Shown here in pieces: positions 16,816 to 25,076 of a stretch of 32,954 nt of DNA. A program made the translations under genes and the position numbers. The DNA is from Paracoccus marinaquae (GTDB taxonomy: Bacteria; Pseudomonadota; Alphaproteobacteria; Rhodobacterales; Rhodobacteraceae): assembly GCF_018860165.1 (NCBI RefSeq), contig NZ_JAHKNG010000038.1, positions 1 to 32,954 on the forward strand. Reading direction: 5' to 3'. The notes beneath the pieces are model-generated. The model ran no database searches. It had not been told where the DNA came from and was given only the letters and a program-made list of their open reading frames with translations. Numbering within the stretch: position 1 is the first letter of the stretch; every line of letters begins with the position of its first letter.

Positions 16816-18105
16816 ATGAAGTTCACTCACCTTCTCACCCTTCTGTTCCTAGCCATCCCCCCTGCGGCGATTGCACAGGAACCGGGCGGCGGCGGTGGGC
16901 CGGCGGTGAACCGGAGCGTCTTCGCCACCGACGCCATCATCGGCGTCACCGCCGTGACGCGGGTGTTCGGGCGCAGCCAGAACGTGACGGCGGCCATCGT
17001 CGAATTCGCGGCGCCGCTGGCGGCCGCCACCCTGTCGCCCGACAGCTTTGCCGTGGACGACCGCCGCATCCTGTCGGCCCGGGTGGCGGCCACGCCCGAC
17101 CTCGACGCACCCGCCGCCGATGGCCGTTTCGTGATCCTGACGCTCGATCCGGCCGACGAGGCCTCGGTCGTCTTCGCCCCCGGCATGGATGAGGCGCCGC
17201 AACTGATCGTGCATCTGGCCGCCCCGCTGGCGCTGGCCGGCGGGGGCGTGTTGGCGGCGACGGAAACGGGCGTCATCAACACCCGTGTCACCAATCTGAT
17301 CGTCGAAGATTTCCGCCAGCTCCGCTTCGCCGACCCCGAGACAGGCCTGCTGCTGGACTACAACCTCTATGTCCCCGCGGGTGCCGATGCCGGGCAGGAC
17401 TATCCGCTGGTGATGTTCCTGCACGATGCCGGCGTGACCGGATCGAACCCGCGCCGCACCCTGCAGCAGGGGCTGGGGGCGGTATCCTTCGCCAGCCCCA
17501 ACGATCAAGCGCGCCACCCGTCCTTCGTGCTGGCGCCGCAGTTCCCGGTGCCGCTGGCCAATGACGCCTCGCAGACCTCGGTCTATGTGGAGATGCTGCC
17601 GCGCCTGATCGAGCAACTGGCGACCGAACATGCCATCGACCGCGCCCGCATCTATACCACCGGCCAGTCCGGCGGCTGCATGAGCAGCATCGCGCTGAAC
17701 GTGGCGCATCCCGACCTGTTCGCCGGCACGCTCTGCGTCGCGGGGCAATGGGAGCCCTCCGTCACCGCGCCGCTGGCCGGGGCCAATTTCTGGGCCGTCG
17801 TCTCCGAGGATGACAGCAAGGCATTCCCCGGCATGACCGCGATCATGGAGGTGCTGGAGGCGAACGACGCCCGGATCACCCGCGGCAGCCTGGACGCCAG
17901 GGCCACGCCCGAAGCGCAGGCCGAAGCGGTGGCCGCGATCCGGGCCGAAGGGGCAGAGAGCAACGTCTTCTTCACCACCTTCACCCCCGGCAGTGTCTTG
18001 TCCGGGGACGGCAGCAACGCGGGTGGTGCGGGCCATGTCAACACATGGATCTATGCCTACGATATCCCGGCGATCCGGGACTGGCTCTTCGAACAGCACC
18101 GATGA
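16816..18105 (+). CDS. Secreted alpha/beta-hydrolase esterase with N-terminal Ig-like domain
   Basis: A 429-residue predicted exported hydrolase. The signal peptide ends at about residue 20 (PPAAIA). Residues about 30-160 form a beta-rich Ig-like domain. The hydrolase fold follows with LDYNLYVPAG and YPLVMFLHDAG, then the nucleophile elbow TTGQSGGCMS (Ser285). An acidic residue lies in SEDDSKAFPG (about 331-333) and the likely catalytic His is His407 in AGHVNTW. It resembles the COG4099/PHB-depolymerase-like esterases; the substrate is unknown. ATG 16816 is chosen for the signal peptide. It is the only plus-strand gene inside the transfer region, so it is probably cargo. Confidence 0.85.
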   Translation: MKFTHLLTLLFLAIPPAAIAQEPGGGGGPAVNRSVFATDAIIGVTAVTRVFGRSQNVTAAIVEFAAPLAAATLSPDSFAVDDRRILSARVAATPDLDAPAADGRFVILTLDPADEASVVFAPGMDEAPQLIVHLAAPLALAGGGVLAATETGVINTRVTNLIVEDFRQLRFADPETGLLLDYNLYVPAGADAGQDYPLVMFLHDAGVTGSNPRRTLQQGLGAVSFASPNDQARHPSFVLAPQFPVPLANDASQTSVYVEMLPRLIEQLATEHAIDRARIYTTGQSGGCMSSIALNVAHPDLFAGTLCVAGQWEPSVTAPLAGANFWAVVSEDDSKAFPGMTAIMEVLEANDARITRGSLDARATPEAQAEAVAAIRAEGAESNVFFTTFTPGSVLSGDGSNAGGAGHVNTWIYAYDIPAIRDWLFEQHR

Positions 18106-18123
18106 AGCGGGCTTCGCCTGCTT
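18105..18123 (+). terminator. Hairpin just after the hydrolase stop
   Basis: AAGCGGGC (18105-18112), a 3-nt loop, and GCCTGCTT (18116-18123) form an 8-bp stem with one G-U pair, starting in the stop codon. Only a short T-run follows. Its position between two convergent genes fits a transcription terminator. Confidence 0.45.
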
Positions 18124-18186
18124 GAGTTTCATCCTGACCGATCATCGGAATCCGGCCCAAGCGACACTCTATTCAACCCGATTCTG

Positions 18187-18615
18187 TCACGCGTCAGGTC
18201 CGGCCACATCCTCCGAAATCTCCTGCCGAAGCTTCGGCCCCTGAGCGAGCCGTCGGCCGAGGGCCGTGATGAACGCCTCATACCGCTCGGCCGATTTGGC
18301 CTTGGCCGCCTTCGCTGCCGGCTCGGGCAAGGCCGGCGTTGTCGTGACCCAGAACCGAATGAACACCGCCAGGCTTTCGACGGCGATTCCGACATCACGC
18401 TCCAGCCGCGTCATGCGGCGGTCGAGCTGGTCGAGGCGCTTGACGACAACCGCTTCGCGCCGCTCGGCGTCGTCCGGCGACAGGAACGACGCGATGGCGG
18501 CTTCGGCGATCATGGATTGCGAGCGATCCCGGCGCGCGGCGAAGTCCGCAAGGGCGGTCGTGACATCGGGGTCAAGATAGATCGTGATCTTCGATTTCTT
18601 CCTGTGGCGTGTCAT
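18187..18615 (-). CDS. CopG-like ribbon-helix-helix protein
   Basis: A 142-residue DNA-binding protein. The N-terminal ribbon-helix-helix reads KKSKITIYLDPDVTTALADF and then SQSMIAEAAIASFLSP (about residues 6-48). Next is a coiled-coil (KRLDQLDRRMTRLERDVGIA), a hydrophobic stretch (about 80-94) and a basic C-terminal helix. It sits 4 nt after traG, the usual copG position in these elements, and may repress the relaxase-traG operon or help at oriT. ATG 18615 is the first start that does not overlap traG. Confidence 0.86.
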   Translation of the reverse strand: MTRHRKKSKITIYLDPDVTTALADFAARRDRSQSMIAEAAIASFLSPDDAERREAVVVKRLDQLDRRMTRLERDVGIAVESLAVFIRFWVTTTPALPEPAAKAAKAKSAERYEAFITALGRRLAQGPKLRQEISEDVAGPDA

Positions 18616-18619
18616 GGTG

Positions 18620-20605
18620 CTACAGCTCCATGCCGTCGTTCGGGTCCATGGCGACCTGCCGGGCAATCCCCTGCACCTGTCGGATCATGCGTCGGTTCCG
18701 GGCAACATCTTCGTCCACGTCATCGGACAGATGGGGCTCGAACTCGTTCTCGATTGGCTGTTTCTTCTCGACCGGCTTCACGCGGCTGAGTTCGGGCTGC
18801 AACCGGCGTTCGGATTCGGTCGGATCTTCATCATCCCTCATGTGCTCCTCGTCATCCTCGGCAGGTCCGGGTCGCGCCGGGATCGGCAACGCGGTCCAGT
18901 CGTCGGCACGGGTTCCTTCTGGGCGCGTCAGGTCAGGCGGAGAAAGAACCCGCTCCCGAAACCGGGTATCCTCAAAGTAGCGCGCCTTCGTCGCCCGGAT
19001 CGGCGGGATGCCAGCCACCATGACGATCTCTTCATCGGGTGGAAGCTGCATGATCTCGCCTGGCGTCAGCAACTGGCGGGCGGTTTCCGACCGCGAGACC
19101 ATGAGATGCCCCAGCCAGGGCGACAGCCGGTGCCCGGCGTAGTTTTTCATCGCCTTCATCTCGGTGGCGGTGCCGAGCGCGTCGGATACGCGCTTGGCTG
19201 TGCGTTCGTCGTTGGTGGCGAAACTCACGCGAACATGGCAGTTGTCGAGGATCGAGTTGTTCGGCCCATAGGCTTTCTCGATCTGGTTCAGCGACTGCGC
19301 GATAAGGAAGCTCTTGAGGCCATAGCCGGCCATGAACGCCAGCGCCGTCTCGAAGAAGTCCAGTCGCCCGAGCGCCGGAAACTCGTCGAGCATCAAGAGC
19401 AACCGATGCCGCCCGGCATTCGCCTGCAGATCCTCGGTCAGGCGACGGCCGACCTGGTTCAGCAGCAAACGCATCAGGGGCTTGGTTCGGTTGATGTCGG
19501 ATGGTGGCACCACGAGGTAGAGCGTGGTTGGCTGATCGCCGGCCACAATATCGCTGATCCGCCAGTCGGAGCGGCGCGTGACCTCGGCCACGACGGGATC
19601 GCGATAGAGGCCCAGAAACGACATCGCCGTCGACAGGACGCCGCTCCTCTCGTTCTCGGATTTATTGCGCAGCTCGCGCGCCGCACTGGCCACGACCGGA
19701 TGCGGCCCCGCCTCACCCAGATGCGCGGTTGTCATCATGGCGCGCAGTGTGGAGTCCACCGGACGCTTGGGATCGGACAGGAACCTGGCCACACCAGCCA
19801 GCGTCTTGTCGGGCTCGGCATAGAGAACATGCAGGATCGCGCCGACGAGGAGCGAATGGGAGGTCTTTTCCCAATGGTTGCGCTTGTCGAGGCTGCCTTC
19901 AGGATCGACGAGGATATCGGCGATATTCTGCACGTCCCTCACCTCCCACTCGCCGCGACGCACTTCGAGCAGTGGATTATAGGCGGATGATTTCGGGTTG
20001 GTCGGATCGAAGAGCAGCACGCGACCATGACGTGCCCGGAAACCGGAGGTGAGCTGCCAGTTCTCGCCCTTGATGTCGTGGACGATGGCCGAGCCCGGCC
20101 AGGTCAGCAGCGTCGGCACCACCAGGCCGACGCCCTTGCCCGATCGGGTTGGCGCGAAACACAGCACATGCTCGGGACCGTCGTGCCGCAGATACTCGCG
20201 CTCATATCGGCCGAGGATGACGCCATCGGGATCGAGCAGGCCCGCAGCCTTCACCTCGGGCTTTGAGGCCCATCGCGCCGAGCCATAGGTGGCGACGCCC
20301 TTCGCCTCGCGCGCCCGCCAGACCGACATGCCGATGGCGACCGCGATAGCGATGAAGCCGCCCGAGGCTGCGATGATCCCACCCTTGGCAAAGATCGGTG
20401 GCGCATAGGCTTCATAGAAATACCACCACCAGAAGATCGCGGGCGGATAATAGACCGGCACGCCGAACAGCACGAACCAGGGCGGCCCGAGCTGCGCCTG
20501 ATAGCCGAGGCTCCAGGCGACATACTGGGTGGCGCCCCAGGTGGTGGCGAGGATGATGAGGAAGACGATGGTGATCTGTCCCCATAGGATCTTCGTTGCG
20601 GACAT
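18620..20605 (-). CDS. traG: TraG, VirD4-like type IV coupling protein
   Basis: A 661-residue coupling ATPase that links the relaxase-DNA complex to the secretion channel. The N-terminus has about three membrane segments (about 9-33, 43-65, 76-93). The Walker A motif APTRSGKG is at about 151-158 and Walker B LLLMLDEFPALG at about 402-413. TraG-family stretches AYNPLLEVRRGEWEVRDVQN and FLIAQSLNQIEKAYG are present. The C-terminus is charged and probably disordered. It follows the relaxase by 24 nt; AAGGA precedes the start. Confidence 0.96.
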   Translation of the reverse strand: MSATKILWGQITIVFLIILATTWGATQYVAWSLGYQAQLGPPWFVLFGVPVYYPPAIFWWWYFYEAYAPPIFAKGGIIAASGGFIAIAVAIGMSVWRAREAKGVATYGSARWASKPEVKAAGLLDPDGVILGRYEREYLRHDGPEHVLCFAPTRSGKGVGLVVPTLLTWPGSAIVHDIKGENWQLTSGFRARHGRVLLFDPTNPKSSAYNPLLEVRRGEWEVRDVQNIADILVDPEGSLDKRNHWEKTSHSLLVGAILHVLYAEPDKTLAGVARFLSDPKRPVDSTLRAMMTTAHLGEAGPHPVVASAARELRNKSENERSGVLSTAMSFLGLYRDPVVAEVTRRSDWRISDIVAGDQPTTLYLVVPPSDINRTKPLMRLLLNQVGRRLTEDLQANAGRHRLLLMLDEFPALGRLDFFETALAFMAGYGLKSFLIAQSLNQIEKAYGPNNSILDNCHVRVSFATNDERTAKRVSDALGTATEMKAMKNYAGHRLSPWLGHLMVSRSETARQLLTPGEIMQLPPDEEIVMVAGIPPIRATKARYFEDTRFRERVLSPPDLTRPEGTRADDWTALPIPARPGPAEDDEEHMRDDEDPTESERRLQPELSRVKPVEKKQPIENEFEPHLSDDVDEDVARNRRMIRQVQGIARQVAMDPNDGMEL

Positions 20606-20629
20606 GGGCGTGTTCCTTTCCGGTTGATG

Positions 20630-22384
20630 TCAGAGGCCGAGGCCGCGCTTGCGCCCGAAGTCCCAATCGACACCGCCATCGTCGCGGGCGACGCCGGAGA
20701 CATGACGGCCGATCTGCTTTTCCATAGAGGGCGACCAGGGCACGAGCTGGAAGCCGAGGCCTCCGTCGGGTCCGGGACCCTCGATCATGGCGAAGCGGCC
20801 GGAGGCGAGTGCGAAGCGCTGGCGATAGGAACCGGAGATATATTCGCCGCTGGCGGCGCGCTCGAAGGACATGCCGGTATCTGCCGCGAGCTTCTCGGCG
20901 AGGCTGTCGAGTTCGCGCCTGCGCAGCGTGCTGAGCAGCCGGCGCGCAAAGACCACGCGCCCGCCCTGTCGTTCGGCATAGCCCTCGCCGATCAGGTGTT
21001 CCGCGCGCTCATCCAGAGCCTGACGGACCTCGGCGCCGAAGCCGCTGTTCGAGAGCGCAATCGGATCGCGGACGATGGCCTGCCGGTCGAGCCAGGTCGC
21101 ACCCGAGGCGCCGACCTGCGCGCCGAGATCGAGATCGGAGCGGACGGCAAGTGCGACACGGCGCGCGCCTTGCGCATCCTCATAAGCGCGCAGATCGACA
21201 ATCGAGCCGGGCAGGCTGTCGCCGGCGGCATCCAGATGCGGCAGCTTGATATGATGACTGCGGCCGTCGACACCATCGACCACGGCATAGGCGGTGCCCT
21301 TCAACTCGTCATCAAGGCCGCGCTCGACCAGACGGCCGATGACCGGCACGTCGAGGCTTTCGCCGGCGAGGACATAGCTGGCCGAACCGCGCTCGATGCC
21401 GCGTTCGGTCAGGGCGCGGTGCATGCGCTTGATGATGTCACTACGCTCGCCAAGCTCGCGCAGGACCGCTTCAGCCTCGGGCTTGATGATCCACTGCGAC
21501 TGGCCGATCTGGTCGGCCAGCCCGAGGATTTCGAGGGTGCGCAGCCGACCGACCTTCAGCGTGTGGAACTCGTCCTGCGGGTGATCAGCGAGCGGGGCGA
21601 GATCGACGATGCCTGATTTTCCGGCATCGCGGGCAAGCTGCCGGTCGAGCTGTGTCCAGCGTTCCGCCTCGATCTGGGCCTCAAGGCTGCGGCGGATGTC
21701 GAGATCGGTGCGCGGCCCCAGCTCCTGGGTGATGAGATCGCGCGCCCGGTCCCGCATCCCCTCCTTGATGTAGTCGCGGGAAATCACGAGATCCTGCCCG
21801 TCGTCGCGGGTGCCGCGCACGATCAGGTGGACATGCGGATGCGCCGTGTTCCAGTGATCGACCGCCACCCAATCGAGGCGCGTGCCGAGATCCTTTTCCA
21901 TCTGGCCGACGAGATCGTCGGTGAAGGATCGGAGGTCGGACATATCCAGCGCGTCGTCAGGCGAGACGATGAACCGGAAATGATGCCGGTCATCACCGCA
22001 GCGCTCCGCGAAAGCGCGACCATCGGCATCCTCCGTTCCCGGCCCGAACAGCCTTGCCTTCTCTCCGCCTCGGGTCACGCCGTCACGGCGCAGGTAATCA
22101 AGATGCGCCCCAAGCGGCGCCGACGACGCCATGTGGCGAACGACGCGTGCCTTGACGACGGCGCCGCGTGTACGGGAGGTGATGAGGCGGTTGGCCTGTA
22201 CGCTGGCGCGCTGGCCGCGCCCGAAGCGGGAACGATTGCCGGATGTGACGCGGCCGGATCGCGAGACGCCACCTCCGGCCTTTTTCGCGGCGGCAAGCGC
22301 CTGCGCGATGAAAGGCCGGGTTTGCTGCGCACGAGTTGAGCGGATGCGCCCCGGACGGATGCGGAACTCGTGCTCATCGGACAT
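20630..22384 (-). CDS. Relaxase (VirD2/RlxS-like, DUF3363 C-terminus)
   Basis: A 584-residue DNA strand transferase that nicks oriT and pilots the transferred strand. The metal-binding three-His motif is HWNTAHPHVHLIVRG (about residues 177-191). Tyr97 in HLDYLRRDG is the likely nucleophile. HHFRFIVSPDDA is a further conserved block. The C-terminal half matches the DUF3363 class (SMEKQIGRHVSGVARDDG). ATG 22384 is preferred because GGGGA lies about 9 nt upstream; a GTG five codons earlier overlaps one of the 9-bp repeats. The candidate nick site lies about 150 bp upstream. Confidence 0.93.
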   Translation of the reverse strand: MSDEHEFRIRPGRIRSTRAQQTRPFIAQALAAAKKAGGGVSRSGRVTSGNRSRFGRGQRASVQANRLITSRTRGAVVKARVVRHMASSAPLGAHLDYLRRDGVTRGGEKARLFGPGTEDADGRAFAERCGDDRHHFRFIVSPDDALDMSDLRSFTDDLVGQMEKDLGTRLDWVAVDHWNTAHPHVHLIVRGTRDDGQDLVISRDYIKEGMRDRARDLITQELGPRTDLDIRRSLEAQIEAERWTQLDRQLARDAGKSGIVDLAPLADHPQDEFHTLKVGRLRTLEILGLADQIGQSQWIIKPEAEAVLRELGERSDIIKRMHRALTERGIERGSASYVLAGESLDVPVIGRLVERGLDDELKGTAYAVVDGVDGRSHHIKLPHLDAAGDSLPGSIVDLRAYEDAQGARRVALAVRSDLDLGAQVGASGATWLDRQAIVRDPIALSNSGFGAEVRQALDERAEHLIGEGYAERQGGRVVFARRLLSTLRRRELDSLAEKLAADTGMSFERAASGEYISGSYRQRFALASGRFAMIEGPGPDGGLGFQLVPWSPSMEKQIGRHVSGVARDDGGVDWDFGRKRGLGL

Positions 22385-22395
22385 GGCACATCCCC

Positions 22396-22524
22396 GCACG
22401 GTGCAAAACTGAGAAGAAAATCAGGAAGATGGACGCAAAGCACACGGTGCGCGATAGCGCTGCACGGTGCGAAACGCGCCAGAAACATGAACAAAAACAA
22501 CTGCCCGCCTGAGCCGCACCGTGC
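22396..22524 (+). repeat. Four 9-bp repeats (GCACGGTGC) behind the relaxase
   Basis: Copies at 22396-22404 and 22462-22470 are exact, the one at 22442-22450 differs by one base (ACACGGTGC), and the one at 22516-22524 is the exact reverse complement. Starts are 46, 20 and 54 bp apart. They flank the nick-like site and the relaxase start, so they may bind CopG or another relaxosome protein. A further exact inverted copy at 25420-25428 lies inside the methyltransferase gene and may be chance. Confidence 0.6.
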
Positions 22525-22541
22525 GTGCTTTTATCCTGCCA
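22396..22541 (+). other. Candidate origin of transfer (oriT)
   Basis: Non-coding DNA directly upstream of the relaxase gene. The plus strand holds TATCCTGCC at 22532-22540, identical to the core of IncP- and VirD2-type nick regions, with cleavage expected between 22538 and 22539. Seven to sixteen bases before it lies a near-perfect palindrome CGCACCGTGCG (22515-22525), placed like the accessory-protein site of RP4 oriT. Three more copies of the 9-mer extend back to 22396. The relaxase type fits such a nick site. Confidence 0.62.
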
Positions 22542-22627
22542 TCCTTCGGTCGTGGTGCCTGCCGCCACCCTCCGCGCCCTCCATGACACGCCAGCGCCCG
22601 ATGGGATGCGAATTGCGGTGCCAATGC

Positions 22628-23398
22628 TCATGGCCGGTCCTCACCGGCATTGCGGGCGACGAACAGCCCCTCCGGCTGCAAGGCGATGAGTGCATCTGGT
22701 GTCGCCGGGACGAGCGAAGAGGCATCGTCCGGCGCGCGGTCTGTGGACGCGGGATCGGCAGCGGAAGCGCCGATTTCGCCCGCGACGAAGAGCGCCGCCT
22801 CGCGCCAGTCAGGCGGCGGAGCAACTGACGAACCGCTGCCGGAAGGCCGCTCGCCGAGCAGGATCGGGGTCAGCGCCGCGACATAGGCGCGCGTCTCGGC
22901 GGGCAGAGGACGCGCGATCGAAAGGTATTCGTCGTAGCGGCCGGGACCGGCATTGTAGGCCGCGAGCATCGCGGCGACATTGCCGTAGCGATCCCACATC
23001 TCGCGCAGATAGGCGGTGCCAGCGAGGATGTTGTCGCGCGGGTCATAAGAATCGCGGCCGAGAGCGTGGCGGATGCGCAACTCCGCCCATGTGTCGGGCA
23101 TGACCTGCATCAGCCCCATCGCCCCGGCGGAGGATATCGCGCGCAGATCGCCCGCGCTTTCGACCTGCATCACGGCAGCGATCCATGTCGCCGGGATGCC
23201 GAAACGCTGCGAGGCCTCTTCAATATGCGCGCCGTGCGGATGCGCCGCGGCGGCACGAACCGGCGCGGTGGCCTGCGCCAGAACCGGCGGCGTGGTGGCG
23301 GTGGCGAGGAACAGGCCGGAAAGAAGAAGGAAGAGGATGCGGCGGCGCGCGCCGCACCTCCCCGAGGCGGGACGGGTGCAGGAAGCGATCATGATCAT
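22628..23398 (-). CDS. Lytic transglycosylase (conjugation-associated)
   Basis: A 256-residue periplasmic peptidoglycan-cleaving enzyme of the SLT/VirB1 type. It would open the cell wall for the transfer channel. The signal region is about 18-41, ending PVLAQA. The catalytic Glu80 lies in IAAVMQVESAGD, followed by AGAMGLMQVMPDTW (about 91-104) and AAYNAGPGRYDEYL. These are the classic motifs, all intact. The C-terminal 70 residues are low in complexity. The start ATG overlaps the DUF736 stop by 4 bp. Confidence 0.93.
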   Translation of the reverse strand: MIMIASCTRPASGRCGARRRILFLLLSGLFLATATTPPVLAQATAPVRAAAAHPHGAHIEEASQRFGIPATWIAAVMQVESAGDLRAISSAGAMGLMQVMPDTWAELRIRHALGRDSYDPRDNILAGTAYLREMWDRYGNVAAMLAAYNAGPGRYDEYLSIARPLPAETRAYVAALTPILLGERPSGSGSSVAPPPDWREAALFVAGEIGASAADPASTDRAPDDASSLVPATPDALIALQPEGLFVARNAGEDRP

Positions 23399-23730
23399 TC
23401 CTGCTCGTCGCGCTTCCTCGGACGGGTCCAGTGCAGGCCCCAGTCGCGGCCATCTTCGTCCGACTGGAACAGGCGGGCGCGGATCGGCTGCTGGAAGACG
23501 GGATCGTCGAGAAGGACGGAGACGAACGGTCCAGCGCGCTCGCCGGAATGTTTCCAGCCGGCCCCGACTTCCGGGCCATCCTCATCGCCGAGATGAATGC
23601 GATAGGCTGGCGCCTTCTCGGACTCGGCGTTGTCGCTCGGAACAAAGGTCAGCTCAAGGTCGAGCGAGAGGGTGCGAAGCTGCCCGAAATAGCCGGACGG
23701 GGTGCGGGTGAACTGGCCGATCTGTGCCAT
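23395..23730 (-). CDS. DUF736 protein
   Basis: A 111-residue protein common in alphaproteobacterial conjugative elements, of unknown function. It starts MAQIGQFTRTPSGYFGQLRT and contains TLSLDLELTFVP, APAYRIHLGDEDGPEVGAGW and DWGLHWTRPRKRDEQE. A strong site AAAGGAG lies 6 nt before ATG 23730, which decides the start. It follows traF by 67 nt and overlaps the transglycosylase, so it is likely read with the transfer genes. Confidence 0.92.
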   Translation of the reverse strand: MAQIGQFTRTPSGYFGQLRTLSLDLELTFVPSDNAESEKAPAYRIHLGDEDGPEVGAGWKHSGERAGPFVSVLLDDPVFQQPIRARLFQSDEDGRDWGLHWTRPRKRDEQE

Positions 23731-23797
23731 TTGAGGCTCCTTTCCTGTGCGGTGGAGAAGACGCGGGCCGCTCGCACGCCCCGCCATGGACGCGCCG

Positions 23798-24343
23798 TCA
23801 CCGCATCGGCGCGCGCCAGACAAAGCGGCCATCGCCGTCTTCGTCGGTGAAAAGCGGGATCGCGTGGCCGATCACCGCCGAGGCGGGGAACGGGCCGAAA
23901 TAGCGGCCGTCGAGGCTGTCGCCCACGTCCGGGTTCATCAGGAAAACCTCGCCCGCGGCGATGACGCGGCAACCCTGCCAGACCGGCAGGTCTCGGCCGA
24001 GGCTGTCGCGGTCGCGCGCCTCGCCGAGCGGAACGGTATCGACCGTGATCGCGCGCCCCGCGCGGCATACGCGCTGTCCGGGCAGGCCGAGGACATGCTT
24101 GAGGAGCGGCACGTCGCGGGCGATGTAGCCGCGCTCGACCATGAAGGCAGCGAAGGGTTCGGGTGGCATGACCGCGACCAGATCGGGCACTTCGAGCCGG
24201 TCCGCCGGCGCGATGGTGTAGAAACCGATCGGCACGCTGGCCGATGCGTTCCAGACCAGCCTTGGCGCGGTCGGAACGAATCCGGTAATGGCGATCCCGA
24301 GCGTGGCAGCCGTTGTCGCCATGACATAGCGAAAGCGCGTCAT
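23798..24343 (-). CDS. traF: TraF-like S26 peptidase (pilin maturation)
   Basis: A 181-residue membrane-bound serine peptidase of family S26. The membrane segment is at about 8-25. The catalytic Ser36 is in ASVPIGFY and Lys82 in PLLKHVLGLPGQRVC. The C-terminal box DSLDGRYFGPFPASAVIGHA is also complete. In RP4 this enzyme processes and cyclises the TrbC pilin; the same role fits here because a trbC gene is present. ATG 24343 overlaps the DUF2840 stop by 4 bp. Confidence 0.94.
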   Translation of the reverse strand: MTRFRYVMATTAATLGIAITGFVPTAPRLVWNASASVPIGFYTIAPADRLEVPDLVAVMPPEPFAAFMVERGYIARDVPLLKHVLGLPGQRVCRAGRAITVDTVPLGEARDRDSLGRDLPVWQGCRVIAAGEVFLMNPDVGDSLDGRYFGPFPASAVIGHAIPLFTDEDGDGRFVWRAPMR

Positions 24344-24825
24344 GGGGCGATCTCCCGGCGTCGGAGCCATGCCTGATGACGCTCGGCGGTATAGGGTCGC
24401 GGCGCTTCGCCCGCGTTCATCCAATGGGCAACGTGCCGCCAGTGATCGGGATCGACCTGGGCGGGATCGACGCCAATGGCTTCGATCCCGTCGACATGGC
24501 GGAGGACGGCCTCGACCTTTGGCCAGCCTTCGATCTTCAGCAGGATTTCGCCGCCCGGACGGACGAAGGGCAGCGTCTGATAGGACTCGCCCGGCGCAAC
24601 CGCGCGCAGGATGTCGAGGCGCGAAATGATCGTGCCGTGGTCGTTCGCCGCCCAGCGGACGAAGGCGAACACCGCGCCGGGACGGAAAGAAACGACACGA
24701 CGGTTGCGGTCGAGGATCTGCGCACCAGTCGTATGGCCGAACCTGATCCAGTATTCGATCCTACCCTCCACCCAGGTCAGTTCCACGCGGGTCAGTTCGC
24801 CGTCATGGGCGTCGATACCGATCAT
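24340..24825 (-). CDS. DUF2840 protein
   Basis: A 161-residue protein regularly found beside traF in such elements; function unknown. Recognisable stretches are TRVELTWVEGRIEYWIRFGH, FRPGAVFAFVRWAANDHGT, LLKIEGWPKVEAVLRHVDGI and DPDHWRHVAHWMNAGEAPRP. There is no signal peptide or membrane segment, so it is probably cytoplasmic. It overlaps both neighbours by 4 bp. Confidence 0.9.
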   Translation of the reverse strand: MIGIDAHDGELTRVELTWVEGRIEYWIRFGHTTGAQILDRNRRVVSFRPGAVFAFVRWAANDHGTIISRLDILRAVAPGESYQTLPFVRPGGEILLKIEGWPKVEAVLRHVDGIEAIGVDPAQVDPDHWRHVAHWMNAGEAPRPYTAERHQAWLRRREIAP

Positions 24826-25076
24826 GGGCGGCCTCCCCCTATGTCGGGAAATTCGCGCGCAAGAAGTTCGCGCAGCATGTCGGTGACGGTGATGCCGCGC
24901 CCGAACGCGGCAATCTTGATCCGCCCGCGAAGCTCCGGCGTGATGTCGATCGTCAGCCGGGCGGAATTGGTTGCGGTCGCGCTATCTCGCGCTGGCCGCG
25001 CGTCGCCAGCCGCGATCCAGCCGTCGGGATCGACCGGGCGGGCGGTGAAGCCGCGCTTATTCGTGCGCCCCGTCAT
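24822..25076 (-). CDS. Small ribbon-helix-helix protein
   Basis: An 84-residue protein with a basic, disordered first half and a C-terminal ribbon-helix-helix domain (ARLTIDITPELRGRIKIAAF then GITVTDMLRELLAREFPD, about residues 39-78). This layout resembles ParG-like partners of ParA: flexible tail then RHH. It lies one gene away from parA in the same overlapping chain. Acting as centromere-binding partner or operon repressor is inference. It overlaps the methyltransferase and DUF2840 genes by 4 bp each. Confidence 0.83.
   Translation of the reverse strand: MTGRTNKRGFTARPVDPDGWIAAGDARPARDSATATNSARLTIDITPELRGRIKIAAFGRGITVTDMLRELLAREFPDIGGGRP

Noticed and set aside
16849..18132. Long minus-strand open frame opposite the hydrolase
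   Set aside because: It is the antisense of a gene with a clear signal peptide and catalytic motifs; the frame is open only because of high GC content, and it shows no family motif.
22374..22631. Small minus-strand open frame in the oriT gap
   Set aside because: Composition is unlike a real protein, and the stretch contains the repeats and nick-like site.
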